In this document: positions 29,128-38,360 of the stretch, piece by piece
Layout: every line of letters begins with the position of its first letter
Numbering within the stretch: the first letter of the stretch is position 1
NCBI RefSeq assembly: GCF_000470775.1
Contig: NC_022438.1
Location: 1,860,001-1,924,000 of the forward strand
DNA from: Leifsonia xyli subsp. cynodontis DSM 46306
Lineage (GTDB): Bacteria > Actinomycetota > Actinomycetes > Actinomycetales > Microbacteriaceae
Direction of reading: 5' to 3'
Length of the DNA stretch: 64,000 nt
Position numbers and translations under genes: made by a program
Notes under the pieces: generated by a model
The model's input: only the letters and a program-made list of their open reading frames with translations
What the model was told of the DNA's origin: nothing
The model's database searches: none

Positions 29128-29999
29128 TCATTTCGTCGCCCCGCTGGTCAGGCCGCCGATGAGGTACCGCTGGAAGACGAGGTACAGCACGACGACGGGC
29201 GCCGCGCAGATCAGCGACGCGGCCATCATCTGGCCGTAGAGCGGGACGGCCCCGCCCTCCTGGGTCGCGCCGAACACCTGCAGGGCGACGGCGGCCGTGC
29301 GCGTCTCCGGGTTGGTCAGCACCGAGGCGAAGAGCACATCGTTCCAGCCGAGCAGGAAGGCGAAGATGCCCGAGACGACGATGCCCGGCCAGCTGAGAGT
29401 GACGACGATCCGGGTCAGGATGAGCCACGACGAGGCGCCGTCGATCCTGGCCGCCTCCTCCAGCGCCTTCGGCAGACCGCGCAGGTACGTGACCATGACC
29501 CAGGCCGAGAACGGCAGCGCGAACGTCAGGTAGGTGACGAACACCGCCCACCGCGTGCCGATGATCGGGATGCCGAGCGCCGTCGCCGTGGACGAGAACA
29601 GCACGAACACCGGCAGCAGCATCAGCGTGCCCGGGATCGATTGCAGCCCGAGCAGGCCGCGCAGGAACGTCAGCCGTCCGCGGAACTCGTAGCGCACGAG
29701 CACGTACGCGGTGGCGACCGCCAGGAAAGCGCACACGATCGCGACGGCGGCGCAGACGAGCACAGAGTTCATCAGCCCGACGCCGAGATCGACCGCGGTC
29801 CACACCGTGAGGTAGTTGTCCGGATGCAGTTCGACCGGGAAGAACGCGCCGGAGGCGACCGACACATCCGAGTTGACCGAGGCGAACAGCATATGTACAG
29901 CACCGGTCCGAGCACGATGACGAGCAGGACGGCGATGATCGCGGCCAGCAACGGCCGCGGGAGCAGGCGGGTGACATCGGCGGGGGCGTACGCGCTCAT
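29128..29999 (-). pseudogene. Sugar ABC transporter permease (MalG/CUT1 type), 2-base insertion
   Basis: A six-helix inner-membrane permease. The N-terminus (LLAAIIAVLLVIVLGPVLY) ends at a duplicated AT near 29892 (CTGTACATATGCTG). The rest (MLFASVNSDVSVASG onward) is in another frame, including the EAA loop KALEEAARIDGASSWLIL that docks the ATPase. Apart from that insertion it is complete: 872 bases less two gives 290 codons. Its ATG overlaps the partner permease stop. No ATPase gene is in view, which is normal for CUT1 systems served by a shared MsiK-like ATPase. Confidence 0.88.
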
Positions 30000-30958
30000 C
30001 GCTGCTCCTCCTCTCCGGAGTCGAGTCTCACGGCTCTCAGGTAGACGAACAGCGGGATGGCGATGAGGACCAGCGAGCAGATCGCCATCGCCGCGCTCAG
30101 CCCAAAGCGGAAGCTCTGGAAGCTGGTGACGTAGGTGAGCACCGGCAGGACATCCACATCCTGAGGCGCGGGGACGCCGAAGAGCACGAACGGCAGCGTG
30201 AAAGCGTTGATGTTGTGCAGGAAGGCGATGAGGAGCGCGAGGAAGATGGGGCCGCGCAGGTACGGCAGCACCACAGAGCGCAGTTTGATCCACCAGGTCG
30301 CGCCGTCGAGAGCGGCCGCTTCGTGGACCTCGTGGTCGACCGATTGGAGTCCGGCGAGCACGAGGAGGTAGAAGAACGGCCACGAGGTCCAGATCTGCAC
30401 GACGACCAGCGACCAGTAGCTGAGCGGGCCGTTCAGGAACAGGCCCGGATGCGTCCCGAGCGCGCTCAGGACGCTGTCGACGACGCCGCCCGGCTGCAGC
30501 ATCGTGCGCCACAGGGTGCCGACGACGAACGCGGGCAGCACATAGGGGATGAGGAACAGCGAGCGCACCAGCGCCCGGCCGCGGAACGCGTTCTGCGTCG
30601 CGAGCGCGGCGGCCAGGCCGATCGGCAGCGTCACGACGGCGGCGATCGCCGCGAAGGAGACGCTGATCCCGATCGAGCGCAGCAGCGGGGAGGCGGCGAT
30701 CGCCTCGACATAGTTGCCAAGCCCGACGAAGGGCGCCTGCAGCCAGCTCTGAAGCGTGTACTGGTCGAGGTCGAGGGTGGACATCGTCACAGCGACCAGG
30801 AGCGGCGCCACGATGACGAGGAGCATCAGAAGGCCGCCGGGGAGGAGCATCCAGAGCGGGCGGTTCCGCTCGCCGTGACGCCGGCTGGGGCGGGCGCCCG
30901 CGGGCGAGCCATCCGGCGCGCCCGTGCCGTCCGGAGCGGTCAGCGTGGAGTCCGTCAT
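29996..30958 (-). CDS. Sugar ABC transporter permease (MalF/CUT1 type)
   Basis: 320 residues, intact. About six membrane helices follow a long polar N-terminus. FLIPYVLPAFVVGTLWRTML and the EAA loop VHEAAALDGATWWIKLRSVVLP (about residue 225) mark it as a MalF/UgpA-type permease. Its partner permease and binding protein are both broken, so it probably no longer works in transport. It overlaps the partner gene by four bases and starts two bases after the binding-protein stop. Confidence 0.9.
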   Translation of the reverse strand: MTDSTLTAPDGTGAPDGSPAGARPSRRHGERNRPLWMLLPGGLLMLLVIVAPLLVAVTMSTLDLDQYTLQSWLQAPFVGLGNYVEAIAASPLLRSIGISVSFAAIAAVVTLPIGLAAALATQNAFRGRALVRSLFLIPYVLPAFVVGTLWRTMLQPGGVVDSVLSALGTHPGLFLNGPLSYWSLVVVQIWTSWPFFYLLVLAGLQSVDHEVHEAAALDGATWWIKLRSVVLPYLRGPIFLALLIAFLHNINAFTLPFVLFGVPAPQDVDVLPVLTYVTSFQSFRFGLSAAMAICSLVLIAIPLFVYLRAVRLDSGEEEQR

Positions 30959-30959
30959 A

Positions 30960-32237
30960 TCATTTCGCCTTGTTCAGCGCGCCCTGAGCGGTGTTCTGCG
31001 CGGTTGTCAGACGCGACTCCAGCTCCGCGGAGGAGACGCCTCCCGCGGAGAGACCGGGGATGGACTGCACCACCACATTCGCGAGCGCCAGCTGCGTGTC
31101 GCCCCAGGCGCCGGTGAACGGCGTGCTGAACGCCTTGGCGCCGGCGTCGAGGATCGGCGCGAGGGACTGATCGCCCTGCTCGATCCGCTTCGCTGCCTCC
31201 GCATTGGCCGGCAGATCGCCGAAGGTCTTGGTGTACGTTACCTGGTTGCCGGCGCTCGTGAGCATCTCGATCAGGGCGAAGGCCAGGTCCTGGTTCTTCG
31301 AGTATTTCGCGACCACCAGGTTATCGCCGGAGACGATCGTCGCGGCGGCCTTGCCGCCCTTCGGGAGCGTGTACGCGCCCGGCGGGACAGTGGGCATCAT
31401 GGCATAGGCGTACTTGCCGGCCACCGCGGACTTGTCGAGGGCCACCCGCGAGGAGGAGGAGACCATCGGCAGGAAAGCCGCCTTGCCGTTGGCGAAGGCG
31501 GCGACCGCCTGCGCGTTCTTCCAGCCGATCGCGGCCGGGTCGACCACCTTGTCGTCGGTGAGCCAGCCGAAGTAGGTCTGGTACGCCTTCTCGACGGCGG
31601 CGTCGTCGACGGTGGCCTTCCGGTCTTCGACGTCCAGGATGGTGTTGCCTTGCTGCATCGCCATCGCCCAGACGAACTTCCACGGATCGAAGCTGTCGGC
31701 GTAGGCGATCGCCATCCCGTGGACATCGCCGCGGGTGAGTTTCTTCGCCTGGTCGGCGAGTCCGTCCCAGGTGGCGGCGGGTCTGTCGATGCTGGCGGCC
31801 GTCAACAGGTCCGTGTTGTACGCCAGGACGAAGGGACGGCTGAGGAACGGCACGCCGACCTCGTTCTTCTCGTCCGGCCCGGAGATGCCGAGCGTGGCGT
31901 GTACGAACCGGTCGCGCCCGCCCACCTTCCGCCAGTCGGCGTCGGTCAGTTCGACGAACGCGCCGGTCGAGTACGCGGTGGGGGTGAACGTGGTGCCGAG
32001 GCCGTAGATGTCCGGCCCCTGACCGCTGAGCACAGAGGTCTAGATCTTCGTCAGCTCGTCGTTCGCGGAGGAGAAGGTCTCGAACGCGACGGTCGTGCCG
32101 GTCTTCTTCTGGAATCGGGCGGACACCTCCGCGAACCACCGCTGCTGTTCGGCCGGGTACAGCGTGTTCGCGGAGACCATGACGGTGAGGGCTTTGCCCT
32201 TGCCGTCGACCGCGGCGAGCGGGAAACGTGATCTCAT
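30960..32237 (-). pseudogene. Sugar ABC substrate-binding protein, nonsense mutation and lost signal peptide
   Basis: An extracellular solute-binding protein of the MalE/CUT1 type (GQGPDIYGLGTTF, VGVPFLSRPFVLAYNTDLL, DGLADQAKKLTRGDVHGMAI). A TAG at 32040-32042 interrupts one frame after NDELTKI, where Gln is likely in the ancestor. From ATG 32237 the N-terminus reads MRSRFPLAAVDGKGKALTV, without the hydrophobic signal and lipobox that should lie between MRSRFPLA and the mature part. A small in-frame deletion there is likely. AGGAG precedes the start. Confidence 0.85.
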
Positions 32238-32332
32238 CGTGACTCTCCTTTGAGACGGGATGGTGGCGCGAGTGATTCGCCGCCCCCGCTTCCGGGGACT
32301 GCCGATGACATTAGACAGGACCGCAAGGTCAA

Positions 32333-32346
32333 GGCAAACGATTGCC
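32333..32346. promoter_or_regulatory. LacI-type operator between divergent genes
   Basis: GGCAAACGATTGCC is a near-perfect palindrome of the LacI/GalR class. It lies between the divergent sugar-binding protein and lacI-type genes, 32 bases before the regulator ATG. A second half site (AATTGCC) follows. It is the likely binding site of the adjacent regulator. Confidence 0.7.
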
Positions 32347-32377
32347 AAAAATTGCCATAATGTGCTCTGATGGGCGC

Positions 32378-33383
32378 ATGGATCGACCCGCCACCCTGGC
32401 GGACGTCGCTCGGGCCAGCGGCGTCGCCACCTCCACGGTCTCCCGTGCGCTCTCCAACCCGGGCCGTGTGAACGCGATCACCCGCAGCGCATCGAACGGG
32501 CGGCCCGCGAGCTCGACTACATCCCGAACTCCCAAGCGCGCGCCATCACCAGCGGACGCACCCGGGCCGTCGCGGTGCTCGTCTCAGACGTGACGAACCC
32601 GTTCTACTTCGGCATCATCCGGGGCACACAGCAGCAGCTGAAGGCCGCCGGGTACACGCAGCTGCTGGTCGACACCGAGGAGTCGGACGAACTGGAGGAC
32701 GGGACGCTGCGGGGGCTCCGCCGCTCCTTCGACGGAGCGATCCTGGCCGCGTCCCGTCTCACCGACCGCCGGCTGACCGCACTGGCCGCCGAGATCCCCT
32801 TCGTCGCCGTCAACCGGCAGACCCGCGGCGTCGCCAATGTGTTCATCGACACCCCGAACGGCGTCGAGCAGGCGGTCGGCCACCTGGTCTCGCTCGACCA
32901 CACCCACCTCGTCTACGCGGCCGGGCCGGAGACCTCGTGGTCGAACGAGCGCCGCTGGCGGGCTCTGGTCCGCACGGCGGCGCAGTACGGCGCGAAGGCG
33001 CAACGAGTCGGCCCGTTCGCACCGCGGCAGTACGGGGGGCCGCGGCCGCCGATGCGGTGCTCCACGCCGGGGCGAGCGCCTGCATCGCCTTCAACGACCT
33101 CCTGGCGATCGGGATGCTGGCCCGTTTCCACGAGCGCGGCGTCGCCGTCCCGCACGAGGTCTCCTTGGTCGGCTGCGACGACATCTTCGGCGCCGATTTC
33201 TGCAACCCGCCGCTGACCACGCTGACAGCGCCCATCGAGCAGGCGGGACGGACCGCCGTCGCCCTGCTGCTGTCGCAGCTGGACGATGCGAACGCGCCGG
33301 TCACGCGCCGGACCGCGACGCTCCCCACGCATCTCACCGTCCGGGCCTCCACCGGTCCGGCCCCCGCGAAAGGACGCGCATGA
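32378..33383 (+). pseudogene. LacI-family transcriptional regulator, two frameshifts
   Basis: The N-terminal helix-turn-helix is classic (MDRPATLADVARASGVATST, VSRALSNPGRVNA). The frame breaks near 32482, before QRIERAARELDYIPNSQARA. The periplasmic-binding-like domain (VLVSDVTNPFYFGIIRGTQ) breaks again at a G-run near 33038, before AADAVLHAGASACIAFNDLL. The C-terminal SLVGCDDIFGADFCNPPLTT completes the family. It presumably controlled the uronate cluster through the palindrome just upstream. Its stop overlaps the uxaC ATG. Confidence 0.9.
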
Positions 33384-34784
33384 CGGCGCTCGCCCCGCAT
33401 CCCGAACGGCTCTTCCCGGCCGACCCCGCCGAGCGCGAACTGGCCCGGCGTCTGCACGCGAGCGTGCGGGACGCCCCCATCTACTCCCCGCACAGTCACG
33501 TGCCCGCGGCGCTGCTCGCCGACGACGAGCCGTTCCCGGACCCGGCGGCCCTGCTCATCACGCCGGACCACTACGTGACCAGGATGCTGCACTCCGTCGG
33601 CGTGCCCCTCGATGAGCTGGGGCTCGGGAAGGACGGCGCTGCCTCCCCCGCGACCGCGCGCTCGATCTGGCGGCGGCTGTGCGAGAAACTGGGACGTCTT
33701 CCTCGGCGCCCCGGTGCGCTTCTGGTTCGAGTCGGAGTTCAGCGAGGTGTTCGGGCTCACCGAGCAGCCCTCCGCCGCGAACGCGGACGCGCTCTACGAC
33801 CAGCTCGCCGAGACGGTCTCCTCGCCCGCGTTCCGCCCACGCGCCCTGTTCGACCGGTTCCGCATCGCCGTGCTCGCCACCACCGACGACCTCGAAGCGC
33901 ACGCGCGGCTCGCCGCCGATCCCGGCTTCGCCGGCCGGGTCGTCCCGACTTTCCGCGCCGACCGCTACATGAGCCCCGACGAGCCCGGCTGGGCCGCACG
34001 CCTGGCACGCCTTGCGGGCTCCGCCGGCATCGACACCGGCAGTTACGCGGGACTGCTGGCGGCGTTGCGGGCGCGCCGGGCGGTGTTCGCCGCCGCGGGC
34101 GGCACCGCCACCGACACCGGCGTGATCGACGCCGGCAGCGATCCCCTCACCGAGGCCGCGGCCGCGCGCATCCACCGCTCTGCCCTCGCCGGGACGCTGG
34201 CGGAGGCCGACACCGTCGCCTACCGCCGCAACCTTCTCTACCGTCTCGCCGAGATGTCGGCAGAGGACGGTCTGGTCATGCAGCTGCACCCGGGCGTGCA
34301 TCGCAACCACCACCGGTCGACGTATGACGCCTTCGGCCCGGACACCGGCCACGACCTCCCCGCCGTCACCGCCTTCACCGAGCCGCTCGCGCCCATCCTG
34401 CGCGACTTCGGCACGAACCTGGTATTCCGGCTCGTGCTCTTCACGGTGGACGAGACCGCGTTCTCCCGCGAGATCGCGCCGCTGGCCGGGTTCTACCCGT
34501 CGGTGTACGCGGGCGCGCCCTGGTGGTTCCTCGACACCCCCGCGGCCATCCTGCGCTACCGCCGCGCCATCACCGACAGCGCCGGCTTCGCCAAGACCAG
34601 CGGCTTCATCGACGACACCCGCGCTTTCTGCAGCATCCCGGCCCGGCACGATATGTCGCGGCGAGTGGACGCGGCCTTCCTCGCCTCCCTCGTCGTCACC
34701 CACCAGCTGGGCGAGGAGGACGCCTTCGGTCTGGCGCGCCGGCTGGTCGACGACATCCCGCGGCAGGTCTTCCGGCTGGGCTGA
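33380..34784 (+). pseudogene. uxaC: Glucuronate/galacturonate isomerase, frameshifted
   Basis: UxaC converts glucuronate to fructuronate, the substrate of UxuB. The start (HPERLFPADPAERELARRL) and the metal-binding PIYSPHSHVPAALL are in frame from ATG 33380. Near 33690 (after RLCEKL) the frame shifts, before NWDVFLGAPVRFWFESEF. The remaining barrel is whole (VVPTFRADRYMSPDE, EDGLVMQLHPGVHRNHH, DDTRAFCSIPARHDMSRR). Total length is near the family's 465 residues. ATGA overlap with the regulator shows co-translation. Confidence 0.88.
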
Positions 34785-34807
34785 GATCGGGCGCGAACGC
34801 AGCCACC

Positions 34808-35203
34808 GTGCCTGCTGTCACTCTGCTGCGCTCGATCGCGCTTCCCACGCTCGCCGTCGCTGCGATCCTCGCCAGCGTCGGCATCGCCGCCCCCGCGGGC
34901 GGTGCCCGCCACTGGCGGCGGGCTGGCAGGTCGTGCGCTCCACCTCGACCGATGTGAGCGCGCTGCCAGGCGGCGGTGCAGAGGTCACCGCCCTGTGGGG
35001 CGACCTCTACGGCGGCTGCAACAACGCCCGCACCATCCTGCTGCGGCCCGCCGCTCTCGGCAACACGACCGCGGGCCTTCGGCAGCGCGACCGAACTGCA
35101 GGCCGGCTTCACCGCGCACAACGGGATCAACGGAAGGCCGAACGCCCTCACCCGGTTCACCGGCTTCGAGCTCGACGGGAAGAAGCTCCGCATCTTCGAG
35201 TGA
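34808..35203 (+). pseudogene. Small secreted protein, two frameshifts
   Basis: A signal peptide (VPAVTLLRSIALPTLAVAAI) is followed by a frame break near 34905, then WQVVRSTSTDVSALPGGGAE and LYGGCNNARTILLRPAAL. A second break near 35075 precedes TELQAGFTAHNGINGRP and the end KLRIFE. I do not recognise the family. Joined, it would be an exported protein of about 130 residues. Confidence 0.55.
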
Positions 35204-35282
35204 TGTCACACATCGGCCGCCCCCACCGCCGCCAAGCTACGCTGGACAGGAAAGCCTCACCGTCTCAGCGAAGGAGTCCTCC

Positions 35283-36743
35283 GTGCCCGAAAACGATGCA
35301 ACGGCCAACATCGGAGTCGTCGGCCTGGCGGTGATGGGGTCCAACCTCGCCCGCAACCTCGCCTCCCGCGAGGGCAACACGGTCGCCGTCTACAACCGCA
35401 CCTACGCCCGCACCCAGGAGCTCGTGGATGCGCATCCCGAAGCCGGCTTCGTCGCATCCGAGACCATCGACGGCTTCGTCGCCTCGCTGGCGAAGCCGCG
35501 CACCGCGATCATCATGGTGCAGGCCGGCACGGGCACGGACGCCGTGATCGACCAGCTGGTCGAGCGGTTCGAGCCGGGGGACATCATCGTGGACGGCGGC
35601 AACGCCAACTTCCTCGACACGATCGAGCGGGAGAACCGCGTCTCGGCCACGGGCATCCACTTCGTCGGGGCCGGGATCTCGGGCGGCGAGGAGGGCGCGC
35701 TCAAAGGCCCGTCGATCATGCCGGGCGGCACGGCCGAGTCGTACAAGACGCTCGGTCCCATCCTGGCCTCCATCGCCGCGGTCGCCGAAGGCGAGCCGTG
35801 CGTCACCCACATCGGCGCCGACGGCGCCGGACACTTCGTGAAGATGATCCACAACGGCATCGAGTACGCCGATATGCAGCTGATCGCCGAGGCGTACGAC
35901 CTGCTCCGCACGGTCGGCGGTCTGGAGCCCACGGCCATCGCCGAGGTGTTCGCCGAGTGGAACAAGGGTTACCTGGAGTCGTACCTCATCGAGATCACGG
36001 CCGAGGTGCTCCGCCAGGTCGACGCCGAGACCGGGAAACCCCTCGTGGACATCGTGCTCGACCAGGCCGGGTCCAAGGGCACCGGCGTCTGGACGGTCCA
36101 GAACGCCCTCGACCTCGGCATCCCCGTCGGCGGCATCGCCGAGGCTGTCTTCGCCCGCGCCGTCTCCTCGAAACCCGCTCAGCGCGCGGCCGTGCAGCGC
36201 GTCATCGCCTCGCGTCCCGAAGCGCAGAGACCGGATGATGTGGCCGCCTTCGCCGACGACGTCTCGAAGGCGCTCTACGCCTCCAAGATCGTCGCCTACG
36301 CCCAAGGCTTCGACGCCATCATCGCCGGGGCCGAGAAGTATGGCTGGAAGATCGACAAGGACAAGATCGCCAGGATCTGGCGAGGCGGCTGCATCATCCG
36401 CGCCCAGTTCCTCGGCCGCATCGCCGACGCCTACGAAGAGAACGCCGACATCGCGACCCTGCTCGAAGCCCCCTACTTCGCCGACGCGCTCCGCGAGGGC
36501 GAGGCCGCCTGGCGCCGGATCGTCGCGACCGCCGCCCTGTCGGGTGTTCCGGTCCCCGGCTTCGGCGCAGCGCTGTCGTACTACGACTCGCTCGCCTCCG
36601 AACGCCTCCCCGCCGCGCTCGTGCAGGGCCAGCGCGACTTCTTCGGCGCCCACACCTACAAGCGCATCGACAAGGACGGCACCTTCCACACGCTGTGGTC
36701 GGGCGACCGCACCGAGATCGAGACGGAAGGGTCGTCGCACTAG
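35283..36743 (+). CDS. gnd: 6-phosphogluconate dehydrogenase (NADP+)
   Basis: 486 residues, the long decarboxylating form of the pentose phosphate pathway, giving ribulose 5-phosphate, CO2 and NADPH. Seen are the cofactor site VVGLAVMGSNLARNLA with YNRT, the substrate motif GAGISGGEEGALKGPSIMPGG (split here as GISGGEEGA and GPSIMPGG), the catalytic GHFVKMIHNGIEYADMQLI (Lys and Asn) and RIWRGGCIIRAQFL. The GTG at 35283 follows AAGGAG; family homology begins there. Intact. It is the normal next step after gluconokinase, which is broken nearby. Confidence 0.96.
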   Translation: MPENDATANIGVVGLAVMGSNLARNLASREGNTVAVYNRTYARTQELVDAHPEAGFVASETIDGFVASLAKPRTAIIMVQAGTGTDAVIDQLVERFEPGDIIVDGGNANFLDTIERENRVSATGIHFVGAGISGGEEGALKGPSIMPGGTAESYKTLGPILASIAAVAEGEPCVTHIGADGAGHFVKMIHNGIEYADMQLIAEAYDLLRTVGGLEPTAIAEVFAEWNKGYLESYLIEITAEVLRQVDAETGKPLVDIVLDQAGSKGTGVWTVQNALDLGIPVGGIAEAVFARAVSSKPAQRAAVQRVIASRPEAQRPDDVAAFADDVSKALYASKIVAYAQGFDAIIAGAEKYGWKIDKDKIARIWRGGCIIRAQFLGRIADAYEENADIATLLEAPYFADALREGEAAWRRIVATAALSGVPVPGFGAALSYYDSLASERLPAALVQGQRDFFGAHTYKRIDKDGTFHTLWSGDRTEIETEGSSH

Positions 36744-36763
36744 CGAGAACCGCCTCTTCCGCT

Positions 36764-36853
36764 GAGGGCCCCGACGCCAGGCCGGACTCCCGGGAGCAAA
36801 GAAGGACGTCTCCGTCCGGCTCCCGGGAGTCCGGTCACCGGTGCCGGGGCCCT
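36764..36853 (+). terminator. Nested hairpin after gnd
   Basis: A perfect 16-bp stem (CCGGACTCCCGGGAGC at 36782-36797, complement at 36819-36834) sits inside a second pair, GAGGGCCCCG near 36764 and CGGGGCCCTC near 36844. It lies about 20 bases after the gnd stop. Confidence 0.75.
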
Positions 36854-36894
36854 CTCGCTTGCAATCGGCCCCCACCCGGCTCAGACTCGGAAGC

Positions 36895-37242
36895 GTGACA
36901 TTCGAGGAGCACCCGGAGCTGGCGGAGTACGAGCCGTCCGATCGGCCGCTACGCGGACGCCGGGCGACCACGGCCGCGCGCGTCTTCGTGTACGTGGCAG
37001 TGGCGGCGCTCCTGCTGCCGAGCGTGCTGGTGACGATCAGCGTCCAGACGGAGACGGCCACGAACACCTGCGCGGTGTACACCGAGCGCTACGCACCGGA
37101 TGCGGCCGGATCGTCCGCACGGTTCGAGCTGTTTGCCCCGGTGGGACCGGGATGGCAATGCTACGCGCTGAACACCGAGGGGGACGCGAGGTTCGTGGCG
37201 CCGCTGGGACTCATCCCCTCGGCGCCGCACTCGCTGCGTTGA
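36895..37242 (+). CDS. Small membrane protein, function unknown
   Basis: 115 residues from GTG 36895. An acidic N-terminus (FEEHPELAEYEPSDRPLRGR) precedes one membrane helix (FVYVAVAALLLPSVLVTISV). An external domain with two Cys (NTCAVYTERYAPDA, GPGWQCYALN) may form a disulfide. Not recognised as a named family. The frame is intact and ends 15 bases before the convergent GNAT gene. The start is uncertain because no clear ribosome site is present. Confidence 0.6.
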   Translation: MTFEEHPELAEYEPSDRPLRGRRATTAARVFVYVAVAALLLPSVLVTISVQTETATNTCAVYTERYAPDAAGSSARFELFAPVGPGWQCYALNTEGDARFVAPLGLIPSAPHSLR

Positions 37243-37257
37243 AGCGGAGCGGAGGCG

Positions 37258-37925
37258 TCACCGGACCGCACGCGCCAGTCGCGGCGCCTCCGGCGTGCCC
37301 GAGGGCAGGGGCGTGAACCCGAGCCGCGCGTAGAACGCCGCCGCGTTCCGGTTGCCGGCGCCGTGGTTGAGATGTACGCCCGGAACCCCGCGGTCGCCGA
37401 GTGCGCCGAACAGCGCCGCCATCAGCTGCCGGCCGGCGCCGCGACCCCGAGCCGACGGGAGCAGGTCGATGTGCAGGTGGGCGGGGAAGCGCCGCTGTTC
37501 GTCCGCCGGCGGAAGCGCGGCGTGCGGATGTCGCGCCGCTTCCCGTATCCGTGTCTCGTCGGGATGCTCGCGTGCAGACGGGAGGTATCGCCCGCGACGC
37601 GAGGGCCACCACTCATCGCGGAACCAGTCGGCGTAGGCCCTCGAATCGGCAGTCGCCAGCACATACTCGACGATGGGCGCCCCTTCGGCCTCCTCGTCGC
37701 GGAGGACGAAGGCGAGTTCCGGATCGTGGACGAGATACGGCATCGCGAACACCTCGGGCACGAGAGCAGGGTCGAGGTACAGCCCCGACACCGACTCTCC
37801 GGCCGATGCGGTGCGGATGCAGACCTCGGCGATCGCAGCGGCGTCGGCGTCGGCAACCGCAGCGGCGTCAGCGACCTCCTCCGGCTGGTAGGGGGCGCGA
37901 CACGGAGCCCGTTCAGGGCTGTCAC
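37258..37925 (-). pseudogene. GNAT acetyltransferase, probable N-terminal frameshift
   Basis: The C-terminal 180 residues are open and show the acetyl-CoA motif LLPSARGRGAGRQLMAALF and the final GAGNRNAAAFYARLGFTPL. Upstream, PYQPEEVADAAAVADADAAA and IAEVCIRTA are in the same frame, but the likely start GTG 37925 (VTALNGLRV) is one frame away, with the break near 37890. GTG 37925 overlaps the stop of the sugar-binding protein remnant (GTGA), which supports that start. A short version starting at GTG 37791 could be made but would lack the first strands. Substrate unknown. Confidence 0.6.
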
Positions 37926-38360
37926 CGTTTGCCGTTGAGCAGCCCGGTCATCTCGGCCGCCACGTCCGCCGTCGCCTGGGCGACGGACTTCCGCCCCGAG
38001 AGGATGGCCTGCATCATGCTCTGGGTCGTCTGCTTCGCCTGCACCGCTCCGGAGGTCGGTGCGACCGGCACGGCCGCTCCCCCGTCGATCAGCTGCTCGG
38101 CGAAACCGGCCACGACCGGATCGTCGGCGGCGACGGTCTTCTGGAGCGCCGAGTTCTGGGCGGGGAAGAAGCCGGTCGCTTCTACGAACTTCTGGGCGTA
38201 CTCGCCGGTCGTCAGCAGTTCCACGAACTGCCAGGCCAGGTCCTCGTGCTGGGTCGTCCGAAACACTGAAAGATGCGATCCGCCGACCGCGGACGGCGAA
38301 AGTCCGCCGTCCTTGCCAGGGATGGGCGCCGACGCGATCTTACCCGCGAGGCCGGGGTTC
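37922..38360 (-). pseudogene. Sugar ABC substrate-binding protein, 3' part cut by an IS5-type element
   Basis: Only the C-terminal third remains: NPGLAGKIASAPIPGKDGG, then SVFRTTQHEDLAWQFVELLT and TGFFPAQNSALQKTVA, ending LLNGKR. This is the end of a CUT1 extracellular binding protein, different from the one at 30960-32237. The reading stops at the left end of the IS5-type element at 38361. The 5' two thirds are not found beyond the other end of the element, so DNA was lost. Confidence 0.8.

Noticed and set aside
37258..37791. GNAT gene as an intact short protein starting at 37791
   Set aside because: Family-like sequence continues upstream in the same frame and the operon-coupled start at 37925 is one frame off. 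A frameshifted longer gene explains both.
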